Below are positions 12,101-27,100 of a DNA stretch of 64,000 nucleotides, one piece after another. The position numbers were made by a program, and so were the translations under genes. Position 1 is the stretch's first letter; each line of letters opens with the position of its first letter. The stretch is from the NCBI GenBank assembly GCA_030248215.1, contig JASANG010001932.1:1-64000 (forward strand), in the 5' to 3' direction. Source of the stretch: Enoplolaimus lenunculus (Eukaryota; Nematoda; Enoplea; Enoplida; Thoracostomopsidae). The notes below the pieces were generated by a model. The model was not told the DNA's origin, did not search any database, and saw nothing but the letters and a program-made list of their open reading frames with translations.

Positions 12101-15100
12101 AAATTTTTACGTTCTACAGTGACGCCGAATTGGAAAAGATGTCTGGAGCATCCAAATATCGTGGAGCTAAAATGTTTTTGCTTGTTTCTCATGATCCAGT
12201 AAGTTGCTCATAATAACTGGAATTAAGAATCTATACTAGTTTTGATTTCGATTGCCAAAACTACAGTTTTATTTTAAAATAACAATAATTAATTGCATTC
12301 TATAGTCACAAAATTTGTAGTACCAATTTCGATACCGGTATATTTCAATTTCGCTAAGCATTGTATGTAATATATTAGTAGTGTTATTGTTTATTTTCAA
12401 CATTTTGTTTCAAATAATGGATTCGATGGTAAAATGTATAATGTGAGCCGTTAAATCAAGGCAGTATTCAAAAATTAGATCTAAGAAAATTGTTGAATGT
12501 AGCAAACAGGCTACTGATTTTTAGATCCTGATATCTTTAAGAAGGCAAAAACGGGTGTCGGTGTTGAAAAATCGTGGGCAAATTCACTGATCGTGTATCG
12601 TCATTATATGGGTAACAAATTGTCAGTCAATGATCAAACAATTATCGAAACAACAACTAAGTATGCGTGAAAAATGGGTCGCAACGATTGTTTCGTTCGA
12701 GTGCTTTGCTAAGGTCGACGCAATTCATGCTTCAGAATTTGGTAAACTTTAAAAATCGTACACTTTCTGACTGTATATCATTAAATGTTTATTAGTAAAT
12801 TCTTTTAACGAATCATAAATCAGATTGAGACATCTTATGTACATGCTCGTAATCGCGTGTTACGTGATAAAATTTGTAATTGATGGGTGTATTTTGGGTT
12901 TTTCAAATTGACATTCTTTCGTTGTATTTTACAGCAATAGTGTTAATCAGTTTTCTTGTCAACCTAGCTGGTGTTAATCGAAATGATGTCGTGGATAATG
13001 TCGCTTGTGTTGGTTCAAAGCAGCATGATGAGGTGGCTGTTGTATTATCAAGTATGTTTAGATATTTGAAAAAAATAATATATTCGCTTTAGGTAATGCG
13101 GGTAACTTACATTGTTAAAGCGATCCGCTTCAGTAATATATCATATTCACTCAACATATTCCGTTTAAATAAAATGAGTAAATGCATTTTGTTTCTCTTT
13201 TATTTTTATAACAAGTATAAAATTGCGTGTGAAGCCATTGAAGTCTGCATGTTTAATTTAAAATTTTTGTCAATAAAAATTGCAGAACACAATAGTGTAC
13301 CTATTTCAATCAATTGTGCTGTAAAACAAGAGCTTGATCAGCCACATTCTTCACATACAACGTTTGCTAATACCTCCGCTAACTGTGTTCCGATCCAGCA
13401 ACATATGTTGCTGCTTCCATCGATCTACATTGTTCCACTTCAATCAGTTGTTTCACACCACTTTTTTCACCTGAGTAACAGATTATATTTCCAAGCAGCA
13501 GTATAATTCGCCCCAGTATTTACCAGCGCAGCAGCAGCAGCAGATTTATTCCCACAACATTTACCTTCGGATCCTATTGTATAAACCAAAGGAATAGATC
13601 AATGCAACGTTATCAAGCAAGTCGGTTCGGAGCGGGATTTCAATCTTTCATCGATAGATTTTGATGAACTGGGCTTTCTATCATTCCTTGTTAAGGAAAA
13701 ACGTTTTGTTGGCTCCTGTTGCGAATTTCATGAAACTCAGCCTCATTATCAACAAGTGTTGCATTCGTTACAGATGTGAACTACTCTCTCATTACATTCA
13801 AGGTATCTACTGGCTGGTACACTCTGACTGAAACAATTGCTTTCAGTGACGACTACTTTGATGTGCTTGCTAAACCTATTCTAAACAGTGCAAAATTAGC
13901 ATTAGAGATACTTTTACTGATTATTACGGCTTAAGCTAGAAACGAAAATAAAATCAGATAGGTTTAGCAAGTTGTTATCTGCATAGGGAATACGTATCAA
14001 ATGCACATTTACAACTGAAGTGAAAGTTAATTAATATTAATGTAGATAGCAAATTGCTTATATTACATAATTTTATGATTATGTGATATCATATATAAAT
14101 GATATCAATAAAAGAATGTGAAAAATGATAGAATTAGCCTACATCTATTTAGAATCTGACGTTACAAATTCTGTAATTCACCGTTACCTAACAACTTTCC
14201 TTGACTGGTCTAACTTAGTATGCAGTTGGCTTAACAAAAATTATTCTCTGACCTATTTACAATATTACAGTCAAAGATTTCTATTTAACGTACTTTTCTC
14301 CAGAAACCAAAACATCTCGGAAATTTATTCTTGTTTTGAAGCTTCCTACAATCTCAAATTGAGCTTGTTTATAACAATTTGACTAAAAAAGTAAAGCCGT
14401 ATTCACACGTGCAAGTTTTTGTTGCGAGCACTTGCAGCTCCAAATGGCACACAAAATTTTCATTTTTCATCGGCTATTCAGAACGCGGCTGCAATAAATT
14501 CTGTGAATTTGCATGGTTATTCACATATGTGAACAAAATTCCTATGATTTTTAATAAATTAGTTGCAACTGCAAGTTTTTTGAACAGGGTTTTATACAAA
14601 AGTACGTTTGAATAGGGCTTAATAATTTATTATATCGGAGATACAAAAATAGAAAAATTATCTTTAAAGCTTCAGAGAACCTTAGGGGTTAACGAAAGCT
14701 ATATAGAGGGATGCATAACCAGTGGAAAAACCGTAGACCTTTACCTTCTCGCAAAATGTTTAACGAATCAAACAATACCAAATTTTTAGACTGTAATATA
14801 TTGTTCTCAAATAAACTTCGTTTGGAACTGTTAAATTCCGCTGGATCTTCAATACAATACGGAAATGGAAGAATTTCTTTACAATTAAAGTTTCGAAGAA
14901 AAAACAGTTGTAGAATAACCTTGTGAGACGCTTAGTTAGCGTTAGCAAAATTAGTTAAATAAAATCTTTGGCAGTAAATACTGTAAATCGGTCTTTGTTA
15001 GTTGCAGAACACATGGTTCTAAATTTATATGAAAATGTGCTTGCACTTTGTGCATCACAATGCTCACGTGTTGGTTATTGAGCTACGCAAGCATTAGGTG

Positions 15101-18100
15101 GAAGATGGAAGGGTAGGAGGAGATTTTAGCATGGAATGTCGCTTCAATGTCTTGCAAGATTTCTTGAATTTGAAGATTGTTTATTTGTCAATTTGAAATA
15201 GGTATTAGATTGCGTCTGGAACTGTGGAGATATTTAAACGTGTAATACAACTCATAGTTCAAGCATGTGTGGATGAATTAAAGATTTGAAATCAAGGAAA
15301 ATATCTATCTGTAAGTAGTATTTTTATGATTCAGACTACTGCGAAAAGGAAGAATCCTACAGGTGACATTCTAAAAAATTCATGAAAGCTCCTGCGCGTT
15401 TTTCACTGTTAGTCACCCTCACAACTCTCCTTTGGGACAGCCACCTACGTGGGGTACCATGGGGGTTATAACTACTATAATGGATAAACAATTTGATCAT
15501 GTCTTAGCATGTCTGAAATTCAGCAACCGAATATGCTAACTACGTTCAGTTTATATAATACGTTGGTTTAAACAAATGCATGTTTTTATCAATTGCAAAT
15601 TTGTTGAAACCAAATTCAAAACTTTGAAACGGATATAATATATTAAAGTATAACTGGATCTGTTCGACATGTCGTCTTAGCAAGCCAAATCTCACGCAGA
15701 TAATTTCAAAACTAATTTCGATTCTAACGTTACCTTCACAAACGCTGTCATTATTTATTCGTTCGCCATGTGGACAAATACAATGATTGCCTTTTGGAGA
15801 TGGGACACAACGGTAACTGCATCCTCCATTATCAACTGCACACGTACTTCGCACTAAAACCCACAAACATCAATTAGGAGTCCAATATAACCCAGAAATT
15901 ACTAATTTCGATACCATAACACCACTCTAAACTAGAAATCACAAGTTTTAAACTTATTAACCAAACAGTGTTAAACTATTGCTGTACTTGACAAGTTGTG
16001 ACACCGAAATTAATATTCCAGCTAGACTTATAACACTATATCAATTTCATTTTCCATACACCAGCAAAATAACTTCAAACTTTAACCCGTGTTCTCAAAT
16101 TTGGTAGTCAAACAAGCGAACTGAAGCAGCTACAAAAATGTCAAACTGGGCTCACACAATCAAATGCGAAAAATGTGCCTCATGCTCTTGAGAATATTGA
16201 TATTTGATTGCACTCAAACAAATTGACCTCCACCAAAATTTAACTGACCACAATCGCCGCCTTCATCTTCGCCGTTCGGACAATGAATTTTGCTATCACA
16301 CAACTGTTCAACAGGGACACAGACGTGAGACACATTGCCACAGCGCCATTGACCCATTGGACACTCAAACTGAGACACTTTGCATCCGTGCAGCACTGCA
16401 CTTTCATCCGATCCGTCACCGCAATCGTCTTCACCGTCGCACAGCCACGCTTCGAATACACAACGACCGTTTGCACACGCTGAATGATGATCAGGACATG
16501 TGATGACCCCTAAATATTATTACAAAAACCCTATTTAAATTCATATAGTTTGACAAATTAAAACAAATAGAAAGTAGAGCACACACATTCTCTAGTTAAT
16601 GACAATTAATTATCTGATAATCATCGTTTTCTGTATCTTGGCTATTGCCTAACTTCATGTTTGTAATCGTACTACAATTGATCTGAATGCAATTCAATCT
16701 GGTGGCCCTATTTATCATGCAGCATTTGTAAATTAAGTGCAAAAATTACTAGAAAGCTGCAATCTGTTTTTATCTAGGCAGCAGTATTTCAAGATTGGGA
16801 CATGGCTTGCCTATGCATAACCCTAGGACTTCCCATAAATATAAGTCTCAGTCTTAACCTTAACGGCGAAAATGTACAGGAACTGCGTAGTGATTCGTCT
16901 TACCACACATAGAATCCATTTCATCTGAGCCGTCGTCGCAGTCTTTCGTTCCGTCACATTTCCACTTATCCGGAATACAAACACCGGTCGCAGTACACTG
17001 GAAATGATCAGTTGGGCACGATAAAGGATTATCAAACACTGAAAAGAGACAATCAATATTATTGGAATAAATACAAAACCTAAAATATACCGATAATATC
17101 TATATGCAAAAGTAACGGAACGAAAATTATCCCTCAGATCGCAACACTAAAATTTGGCTGTTCCTATATAATTTTGAAATGGTTTAGCCAATTGCATTAG
17201 ATGATCCGTTTTAGACAATTTGACTAATATGGTCCAATCAAAGAATTAGTGGTTTAAGCTGAAGCTTGCAGTCAGATATTGAAGAATTTTCTAAACAATA
17301 CATGTCGTAATTAGCATAAGCAGCAAAATTACATGCCGATGCCAAAAATAAAACAATTGTTAATAGAAAAACGTTTCATTGGACTGATAGGCACTATGCA
17401 TGCAGCAATGCAACCATTGGTTAAGATTTTATTTTGAGAGCGCAGGAAAGGACAACTGTAAACAATTTTGTATTTTTGAAAGTTCGCATTAAATGATCCA
17501 CAAGATACTGTCATGGTAAAATTTCAAAAACCAAAGGAAAGCGTCACGGTCCCTCCTGAATACTTCTATGTTTTCGGCCTCTAAGAACCGCATGGTTTAA
17601 CTACATTTTTATACTTGGTCCTGATTACAATATCGATTCAACCGCACAGGTAGGCTCGTTTGCAGATAAACCCCACATCTTGTGCTACCCCTTTCCCAGA
17701 AAAAAATCCTGTCACTACCAGTGACACATACCGCATCCATCTTCGTCTGACTGATCGTTGCAGTGTGCATGACCATCACAACGTTTTGATTTGGCGATGC
17801 ATTGCCGATTGTTAGCACATCGAAACTGTTCTGCATTACACGTCATAGACGGACAACGCGCATGATCTTCGTCTGCAATTTAATCTAATCCAACCCTCCA
17901 ACATAAGGTTATCCAGGATTTTCGGTTAAAAAATACTTTATAATTTTTGACCTATTTAGTTTGAAGCGTTCTTTGCAAATACTGAGATATTATACAATTA
18001 AAATAGCGCCAATAACATTAAAATTACTTACAATATTATTTAATGTTCGTTGGAACATACCAGTATTGTCATAACAGTCATTATCACCATCACACACCCA

Positions 18101-21100
18101 GTACACTGGCACACAGCGGCCATTTCCGCACTGAAACTGATTTGTTTCACACGTACGATTGCCTGAAACATCAGAACAAACATTCATCCGTCAACTTGAA
18201 ATAAATTTTTAAAGCCTTTCACAACTTTCAACGAATTTCTACAAACTTATACGTTGAATTAGGGCAACAGCAAAGTAGGATCGACCTCATTATTAGACTT
18301 GAAAATATCGTAGATATTGTTTAGCCCGTGTATACTAAAACCGGTCGTAATAGAACTACATGTGTTTAGCGAAGCTCAGACATACTTACTTTTTCAGTCT
18401 AGTAAATATTCCAAACTTATACAGCACAAACGGATAATTTGACCAACTTACTTTCCAACTAACCTAATATGCAACTTAGATATTAGCTAACTATTCATAT
18501 ATCGGTTTTGAATTTATTCAAATATCTCGCACCCAAAAACCCTTTTGTACTGAATTTGATTGCTGATAACCCTAATAATCAATGAAATAATTGAAAAAAG
18601 TCCTAATTTAGGCTTAACCAATTAAGCTAATAAGCAATTTAGTAATAATTAGCTAAAAGTTTGCTTGTAACCCTTATAATTATTGAAATACAGTAAAAAA
18701 GCCAAAAAGCCCTAATTTAGCCTTAACCAATTATGCAAATTAGCCTGTAGCTAATAAACGGCTTAAAATTTCAAGATCCCAATGCGCGATTTAACATCCC
18801 AGGATAATAAGCTTTCCAACAAAAAAGTTTATCAAAATCAGTTGAGCGGTTCCTAAGATTCTCTTCAGACTGACAGACCGACGGACATCCGCCTTTCGAC
18901 CCCCGTACAAAACATAAAACGTTTTGCGTAACTCCGAGCTTCCCTCAATGAAAAATAAAATTTTAACAAAACAAAACGCTCGCCGAAACATTGTCGCAAA
19001 ACTTGGCTAATTTTCGCGCTGACTTTAAGAATGGCGCCGCACATGTCGCGGAGAGTCGTCTGACTTCTGAAAACTTATTAAAAAATTCAATAGTGCAAAT
19101 TGGTATACGGTGCAGTACGTCAATACGGTACAGGAAGATACCGGACGGCACCAAATGTTACTAAAAACCATAGCTCAATCCTTACCATCCATCAGTGCCA
19201 GTAGAATCGGTTGGAAACTTCAAACCTTTATTTAGGTAACAGGAAAAGTTGGTTGCAGTTCTTAAGCGAACGCTCTACCACTGCGTCATACTGCCTGCAT
19301 CTCCATCTGCATTTAACTCCTATTATATGTTGACTGTCAATATACATGCTACCGGCAACATGTCTATGTTATGGACAAGTAGGAGAAAATACTCACCACA
19401 AAGCGTTGGCGATTCATCGCTTCCATCTCCACAATCATTATCTGAATCACATTTCCACTGTTCTGGTAGACATCGGCCGTTATCACACTGGAACTTACGC
19501 GCCGCACAACTTGCTGAAACACATGAAGAACGTTTTGTTATGAATATGCTGCTGAAATGCAAAGCAAATCACGCACAAAAATTGTCGAACTCTAAAACGA
19601 CCCATTCATTATTTCTAAATGATAGGTGCTCATACACGCATTCGAGAACAATAGACATAGGCCAGTATTCTCAAATGTGAAAAGCATCTATCACTAGTTA
19701 GTAAATACAGGTCTTGTAACCTTCGAACCAGTAAATTATGAGGCTCTAAATTTGGCACATTTTTCGCATCCTATTTGCTTCACTCCTGTATGTAGTTTCA
19801 GTTCAGCAACTGCGATAGTTAGCGAGCTTGAAAATCTATTACAAACTGATGATATTTGCTATAGACATTTAAGAATATGGGCCTATAAGAAACTTACGTC
19901 GCTTTCCTGGCGGACAATTGTATTCGTCTTCATCTGTAAAATCGCCACAATCGTTATCTCCATCACATGCATAAGTCCGCGGAATGCATCGTTTCGTGTT
20001 ATTGCACAACAGCTGATCCTCTGGACAAACTTTTGGCTTTGCACACGGTTTGCCGTCAAGTATTTCATCTTAAGTGGCAACAAAAACCTACACATTAGCG
20101 AAACAAAGGCGAAATAAAAGGTAGTAAACGACGTTCATAAATAAAACACGTTTCTGACTTAAGACATTTTAAGTTTACGACAAGGTTATGATAGGCGTAA
20201 GAACCAGCGTGCAAAGCGGAACTGGATTATACTGGAATCGGAATCGAAACAGCAAAATTATACCGGAAATGTAATCGGGATCGGAATTAGAAATTTTGTG
20301 ACTGTGCTGGATGTGTATTGACAATAATATAATGTTGATTTAGGGAGCTGTTGGCTGGCAACAATTTTCAAAAAGGTCGTATTATCAAATTGGCTATGAT
20401 TTCTGGTTCTGTAAAGCTAAACCACAATCAATTATTAATAAGTTAACTCATCGAAAGCTATCTAATAGATAAATAATACAGAATTTTTATGCAGCTATTG
20501 GCCGGATAAGAACAAACGGGAAAAATGTCTTACCGAAGTCACACGCGAGTTGTTTGAAATTTTCATACACATGAGTTTTATAATGCGTATAGTTAATTAA
20601 CAATGGCTGGGTTTCCAAAACCTTACTTAAGCACGACTTAGTAATTAACTACGTGTTAAGTAATTACTTAACCATTTCGTCGTTTTAAGAGCGCACTTAA
20701 GTTAAGTAAATACTTAAGTCGCTGACTAAAACTGGGTTATGCCGGAATCGGAATCAGAACCGGAACAGCAAATTTATACCGGAATTGTAATCGGAATCGG
20801 GATTAGAAATGTTGTGAACGTACGGATATTTTGTATTGACAAATATAATATTGATTTAGAGTGTTCGTAGGCTGGCAACAATTTTCCAAAAATGTCGCAT
20901 GAACAAATTAGCGATGATTTCTGATTTTGGACAACTAAACTGCGTAAAATGAGAAACGTCTGCATCACTAATAGCAAGAATGGATAATCGCCATTTAACA
21001 AGAATATACAACTGGGTACACTCTGTGTAGAAAAGAATGTACCCGGGACGCGTTGCGCTTTTGCCCTACCCCCTCTATTTGGAGGAGGGGCACAACCGGT

Positions 21101-24100
21101 GCGAACCATTACACTATATGTATGCAGCGTCAAACATGCACCCCATATAGTTTAATTTAGGGGTATTCATGTTATAGAGACCCCCTGCTCTAAACAAGGA
21201 GGGTCGGCCAAAAACGCAACGCCCGGTGGTATATTTGGTACCATGCGGGACTCCCGTAGTAGCACACTCTTGTCATTATTCACTCTTGGTAATACAAGAG
21301 TTCGATAATATCTCATCAATAGACAAGTACTGGTTTAAATCTCCTGTTTTGCATATTTTGGTGCTCCGTTTTATATTTTGTTTGAAAATATCTGAACAAA
21401 AAACGTAGCTTTCTTAATCTCACCTGAGCCATCAAAACAGTCGTAAAGCTCCGTTTTATATTTTGTTTGAAAATATCTGAACAAAAAACGTAGCTTTCTT
21501 AATCTCACCTGAGCCATCAAAACAGTCGTCATCACCGTCGCACTTCCATTCGTTTGAAATGCATCGACCTGACACAGCGCAGTGAAATTCAGATTTATTC
21601 CCTTTACAAACCGGCTCTTCCAATTCCTGAACATAAAATACAGCCTGCTCAAAAGGTTGCCCGCAAGATTTTAAAATTGAAGTTTACATAGCTTGCCTCT
21701 GTGGTTATAAAACACCTGATAAGAAAGTAAGAACGAACCATATCTTCGCAGCTTATTAACATGTCCGATCTCCTACAGATTTGTGCTATTTCTGAATTTA
21801 CTCAACGTGTGTGCTTTGCAATATCTTTCAAAAATTCAAAAAGAAGTAACTCTAACTGCAAACGTGAACGTCTGAACAGTCTTTCGTTGAAAACAGCAGT
21901 CGGATCATGTATCTACATCAAACTAAAATACCCAGGCTATGATAACATATTGCAATGTCGGAAAACTACCATTGAACAGAAAGAACTGTTATGGGTGCAT
22001 TGCCGCACGGCACCGGTACTCAAATAGTCAAAAAGTGTAGCACCTCGCTCAGCAACAAAACGCTGCCCATCTATCTTAATAAAATCATTCTGCGATACGA
22101 CAAATGGCCCAACGCCACGCTGAGAAAGAGCTTCCACCCTGCGCCAAACCCACATTGCTTACTGCTTCATTTTTCACACAGGTCGTTCCGTCTGTGTCCA
22201 ATTTTTCCCCAAACGGGCATCCACATTTACGTGTAGTCGCATCTGATGCCGGTGCGGGAACCGTGAAACAAAACTTTGAACATCCGCCGTGACTTTGACC
22301 ACTGTCACCATTATTGACAGAGGCACTGCCAGCACAAGGAGGATTGGTTGTTGATGGTTGATTTGACGGCGAACACGCGCGAACCGAATACATGTTTTGT
22401 TTGTCTAACGGTTTACGCACCAGTTGTGCAACACCGCCGGTATATTTGTTCACTTTATACACACCGTACGGCCGCGTGTTAATAAAATAGAGATCATCTG
22501 AAAATTGCTGCAGATTATGAAAAATGTTGTCTGTTGTATGAAATGCAATTCCATCGTTTTAATTTTTAAATCTATCACCTCGCCTCGCCATACAAGCTAT
22601 TGTTTGGCCACTGCGGTCCTACTATTCCCCGAAATATTGTCTGCATCGGTTACAAATACAGAAAAACTTTCAAAAGGCGTCGTCGGAATATGACATACTG
22701 CACGCTTACGACAATGAAAATATATTAAACCTTATGCCATTTTTACTAAGAAAACTATTTTATACACGTTTCAGTAAATAAGTAGACAGTTAACTCTCTT
22801 TTCAACTATTAGCATGATTCCGCAACCTATAAACTTACTTGTTGCTAGTCTGAAAAACCTGCTAAACCGGAACGGAACCAGAAACGGAAATAATGACTGT
22901 ATCATTAAAATAGACAGCGGCTAAGACTTTGTAAAGTAGTCATAAACATTAGCCTGCTACCAAATTAAAATTAGCGCGTTGGGAACGTGAATAAATACCG
23001 AATAATATTACCGTTCAATATCGCGAGACCATTAGGCGTCGGCCGTGGTGTGATTGGAATGTTGCGAATGTTGGTGCCGAACAACCCGGAACACTGGATG
23101 TGTCTTAGAACACTGTCTGACCAACACAAAAAGTTATGCTCATAATCAATTGTCAGTCCAGATATGCGTCCAATGCTGACGTTTCGTATGACATCACAAT
23201 GTGTTGCGTCTTGGTGACAACGCCAAATACGCGCAGGACGATCTTGTTCCGCGTAGAATAACAACCTTAAAAACACAAAAGCATTTACTACTTTTTGACG
23301 AAACATTTGAACCGGAAACGAGCATTTCTTAACGAGTTGAGATCGTGATCGCTTCTGATAACCGTGGTTTATAAGAGATTTTGTGGCACGAATGATACAA
23401 CGGCATACAATACTTCGTGGTGGGTAACTTCTATAAAAGCTAAAGAGATTCTACGGCCAAAAAGATACAACAGCATACAATATTTGCGGTGGTAACTTCA
23501 ATAAAAGTTACAAGTGTTTAATAATAGTTATGCTCGTGATAGCCGTATTTTATGAGATTCTGTTGCACCGTTCGCAAAATGATTGTGAACGGCACATTAC
23601 CCACTTTAAGTATTTTCAACTTTCAGCAGTGTTTTGATTCAGCTGTCTTTTCTACCCCAAGACAAGTACATTCATTATTCACTGCATATGTTGCGTATTC
23701 ATTTTGTTAACAGTAGTACTTTATTCGCAGTTGTTCGTAGCGCCTTTTGCCAATTAGTAAAAGGTTACTAAACACGCCAAATACACCAGTTGTGTAACTC
23801 AAACTATACTCAGAAATAGACCAAATCAAATGTGCAAAATGTGCTAAATTTTAGATCTCATTATTCGCTGATTCGTAAAGCCCTGTTATCAGCTGGTGAT
23901 AGCTGCTAGAAATATTTGGGAAGCTGAGCACCTGTAACCAATAGATGCTAGTTGAAGTTCAGCTGATGCATTGGAGTCACCAGATGAACGCCCAATTCAA
24001 AACCGAGCTAATTGAATAGCAAGACCAAAGTTAGAAGAACAACAAAATCAAATGAAACAAAATGAAACAGTGACCACAAAAGCAGAATTACCGTTGATCT

Positions 24101-27100
24101 GAACAAGATGTTGGGTACCGAACCGAAGGTAATAATGAGAAAAATTACAGACATACGCGGTTAAATTTTTATTATCCGCAAATCATTTCCTACTAAACTT
24201 ACCCTTTATTCGGATATACTACAATTGCAGACGGTGAAATGAGATCGGCTCTCAGTATGCGAACTTCCTCGGGTTTCATGGTTCGAACGACTGCGATATG
24301 ATTTTTGATGTTGTCAATGAAATACAACTGTTCGGTTACCCAGTCGTAAGACATCGACACAAGACCGTCGTTTTTAGCAACCAACGCTACGCTATGCTCT
24401 AAAACCGAGCAAAAAACAAGTCCATCAAATTTTTGTACTAATAATTACGAATTACTACTAAAAATTTATTTAAAATTTGGATCCGCCGCAAACTCGTTCA
24501 CTATTACACGGACAAAACTGCAAATATTCATACATGACTTTTAGCTTAAAATTGTAATAGTCCAAATTGCGTTAAAACGTTAAGGCAGGCTGTCTCCTCT
24601 GTAATACAATGCAATCAGGTCAAATTGCAACAAGACGATAATAAAACAAAGCAATAATTTGAAAATCATTGAATTTAATTTAAATTTTAACCTTAATACT
24701 ACTTTCATTCAATCCAATATTCTACTCCTGTTCAACTCACCTTTGCCAGTTGGACGTATCTTGTAGACAATATTATCGACCAAATCCGAATAAAACACCC
24801 ATCCTTTGGCGACGTCACACTCAACATCGTAATACATACCGGACAACTTGGAATTCGGCGGTGAAACTGGAAGAATAGCGTCAGCGAACAACTTCGCATC
24901 CGGTATGATCCCGCGAACGAGCTTGTTTGCGCTGTACAAAATGAACGATTTCACGTCTGGAAGTGGTAAAAATCACGACTTACCACTGGTTCACCTAATT
25001 AATAATGTTCATACTACGTTTAGGCTCATAGAGAAATCCTAAACCTACTGTATACTACTGCTCGAAAAATGATCAAGACTCCGACTCATTTATTGGCAAT
25101 GGTAATAAAAATCTGGCACCTGTTTAGTCCCCCTCAAATGTTGTTAATTTTACAGAAATGAAAACTTCATCATTCCCCAAACTACTGTTATCATTTTCCC
25201 AGTCCAAGCTTAGGTTTAAGCTGAGGCTTGGCCTTGAGCTAAACCTGGGCTTAAGGCCAAGCCTCTACCTGTTTTATTAATCCAACCATTGTGAATGGGG
25301 GACTTTTGAGGGGAAAGTATACAAGAACCAAGAATATTACTAGCAATTATTACACAGTGACGACAAGAAAACATAATATCCAGGTTAATTCATATTCCTA
25401 CTTACACTCTGATAGTGACAAACCTCAAAACACCGATCGACAAAATATACATTTAGAAGCAAAGATTGGTGACCTAATCTAACAAGCAAAACGTTTCAAT
25501 TTGAGTACACGAGTAACCAGTTTAAATCTAGGCCCATCGCCCACCTTCACAGTTGAGCATAAAATTTCACCACTTCCCACACCACTGTTTATCATTTTCC
25601 TCAGTCCAAGCTTAGTTTTAGATTGAGGCTTAGTCTTGGGCTTATGCTAAGCCTAAGCTACAGACCAAGCCTCAGCCTTTTTTACTCATCCATCCATTAT
25701 GAATGGGAAACTTTAGAGGGAACGTAATCAAGAACCGAAAACCTACTAGAAACTATTTGACAGTAATGACAACTGACAAGAATATATAATATCCAGGTTA
25801 ATTCATATTCCTAGTTACACTCTAACTGTGACAAACCTCAAAACGCCATGCTTAGATAAATAGTATAAGGTCCACACGTGTCACCAGTTTAAATCTAGGC
25901 CCATATTCTAAATGGTGCATAGCAACCACATCGAGCATTAGCTAGCGATAAGTCTTCAATTTGACGAACTCCTTTAATTGTGAAACTCAAAATTAGTCAT
26001 ATAACAATCATAAGTCAAACTCGAAAAACATGCAGAATTACAATCCTGATAATTCGCTGGTTCGAAAGTAACAACATCTATCGCCTCATCTAGTGACAGT
26101 TAGCATACACTTTTGAGAATACGGGCACTAAAATCCAACTTACCTATGCACGTCTTTTCATCGTCATCAAGTCGATACCCAACCGAACAGGCACAACGAT
26201 ATTTGAGTTCAAATCCACCAACTTCACTTGAGAGCACACACAATTGTGAGCAGCCACCATTGTTATCGGCGCAGGGATTGCGAAGTGAACGTCGAAGGCA
26301 TTCCTGATCAGAACCTGAAACCAAACGTTCAAAAATAACCAAACAAGTCAGCAATTTTAACATTTCTATTTAAAAATAAACATTACCTTCAGTGGTTCAA
26401 TTAAACTTAATACATCGTCCATATCAACTATTATTGCAATATGTGTTTTCCTTCAGTTTTTTCAAATGTTAAGCTATTCTTACAAATTTTGAAACCAGGC
26501 AGCGTTAAAGTTAGTGTTGTTAAAAGCATACGAAACATAATTCCGTAGATTGTTTTCTCAATTATAAGTATATTGAACGACTGGCGATTCAGAGAGTGGC
26601 GCTATAGATGTCGTCTGGCGCCGCTTCGAAGTCCGACGTCGTTCGTCGTACGTTCCCTCTGTCACCGTTCGTCAACGTACGGAATAGAATTAAAACAATT
26701 CACGTACGTAGGATGACATTAAAATTTTCAAAAGGTTGCTATCATCGGGTTTCGTTTGGCACAGCATCGGTATCGTACACGAATTAAACCCCCCTTTGTT
26801 TGTCATTTTCTTACATCACCAAAACAACAACAAAAACCAAAAACAACAACAAACAAACAACAACGAGAACAACAACAACAACAACAACAACAGCTACAAC
26901 AACACATTTTACAGCCTTTGTTCGAGAGTACGGCACAAATTCTTTCAACTTGCAGCATCTCCTTCACTAAATTACAATAACTAAAGAAGCAAAAATAAGC
27001 CCAATGTCACTATTATCGTCTGAAACAAACCTCCAGCTGTCGGTTGCAAACTACGATGATACGCCGCGATGCCCATCGGAAACCGATTAGTTTGCCGTCC

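Noticed and set aside
26736-26984. Asn- or Gln-rich protein frames
   Set aside because: Generated by the intronic CAA microsatellite in two reading frames; no splice support.
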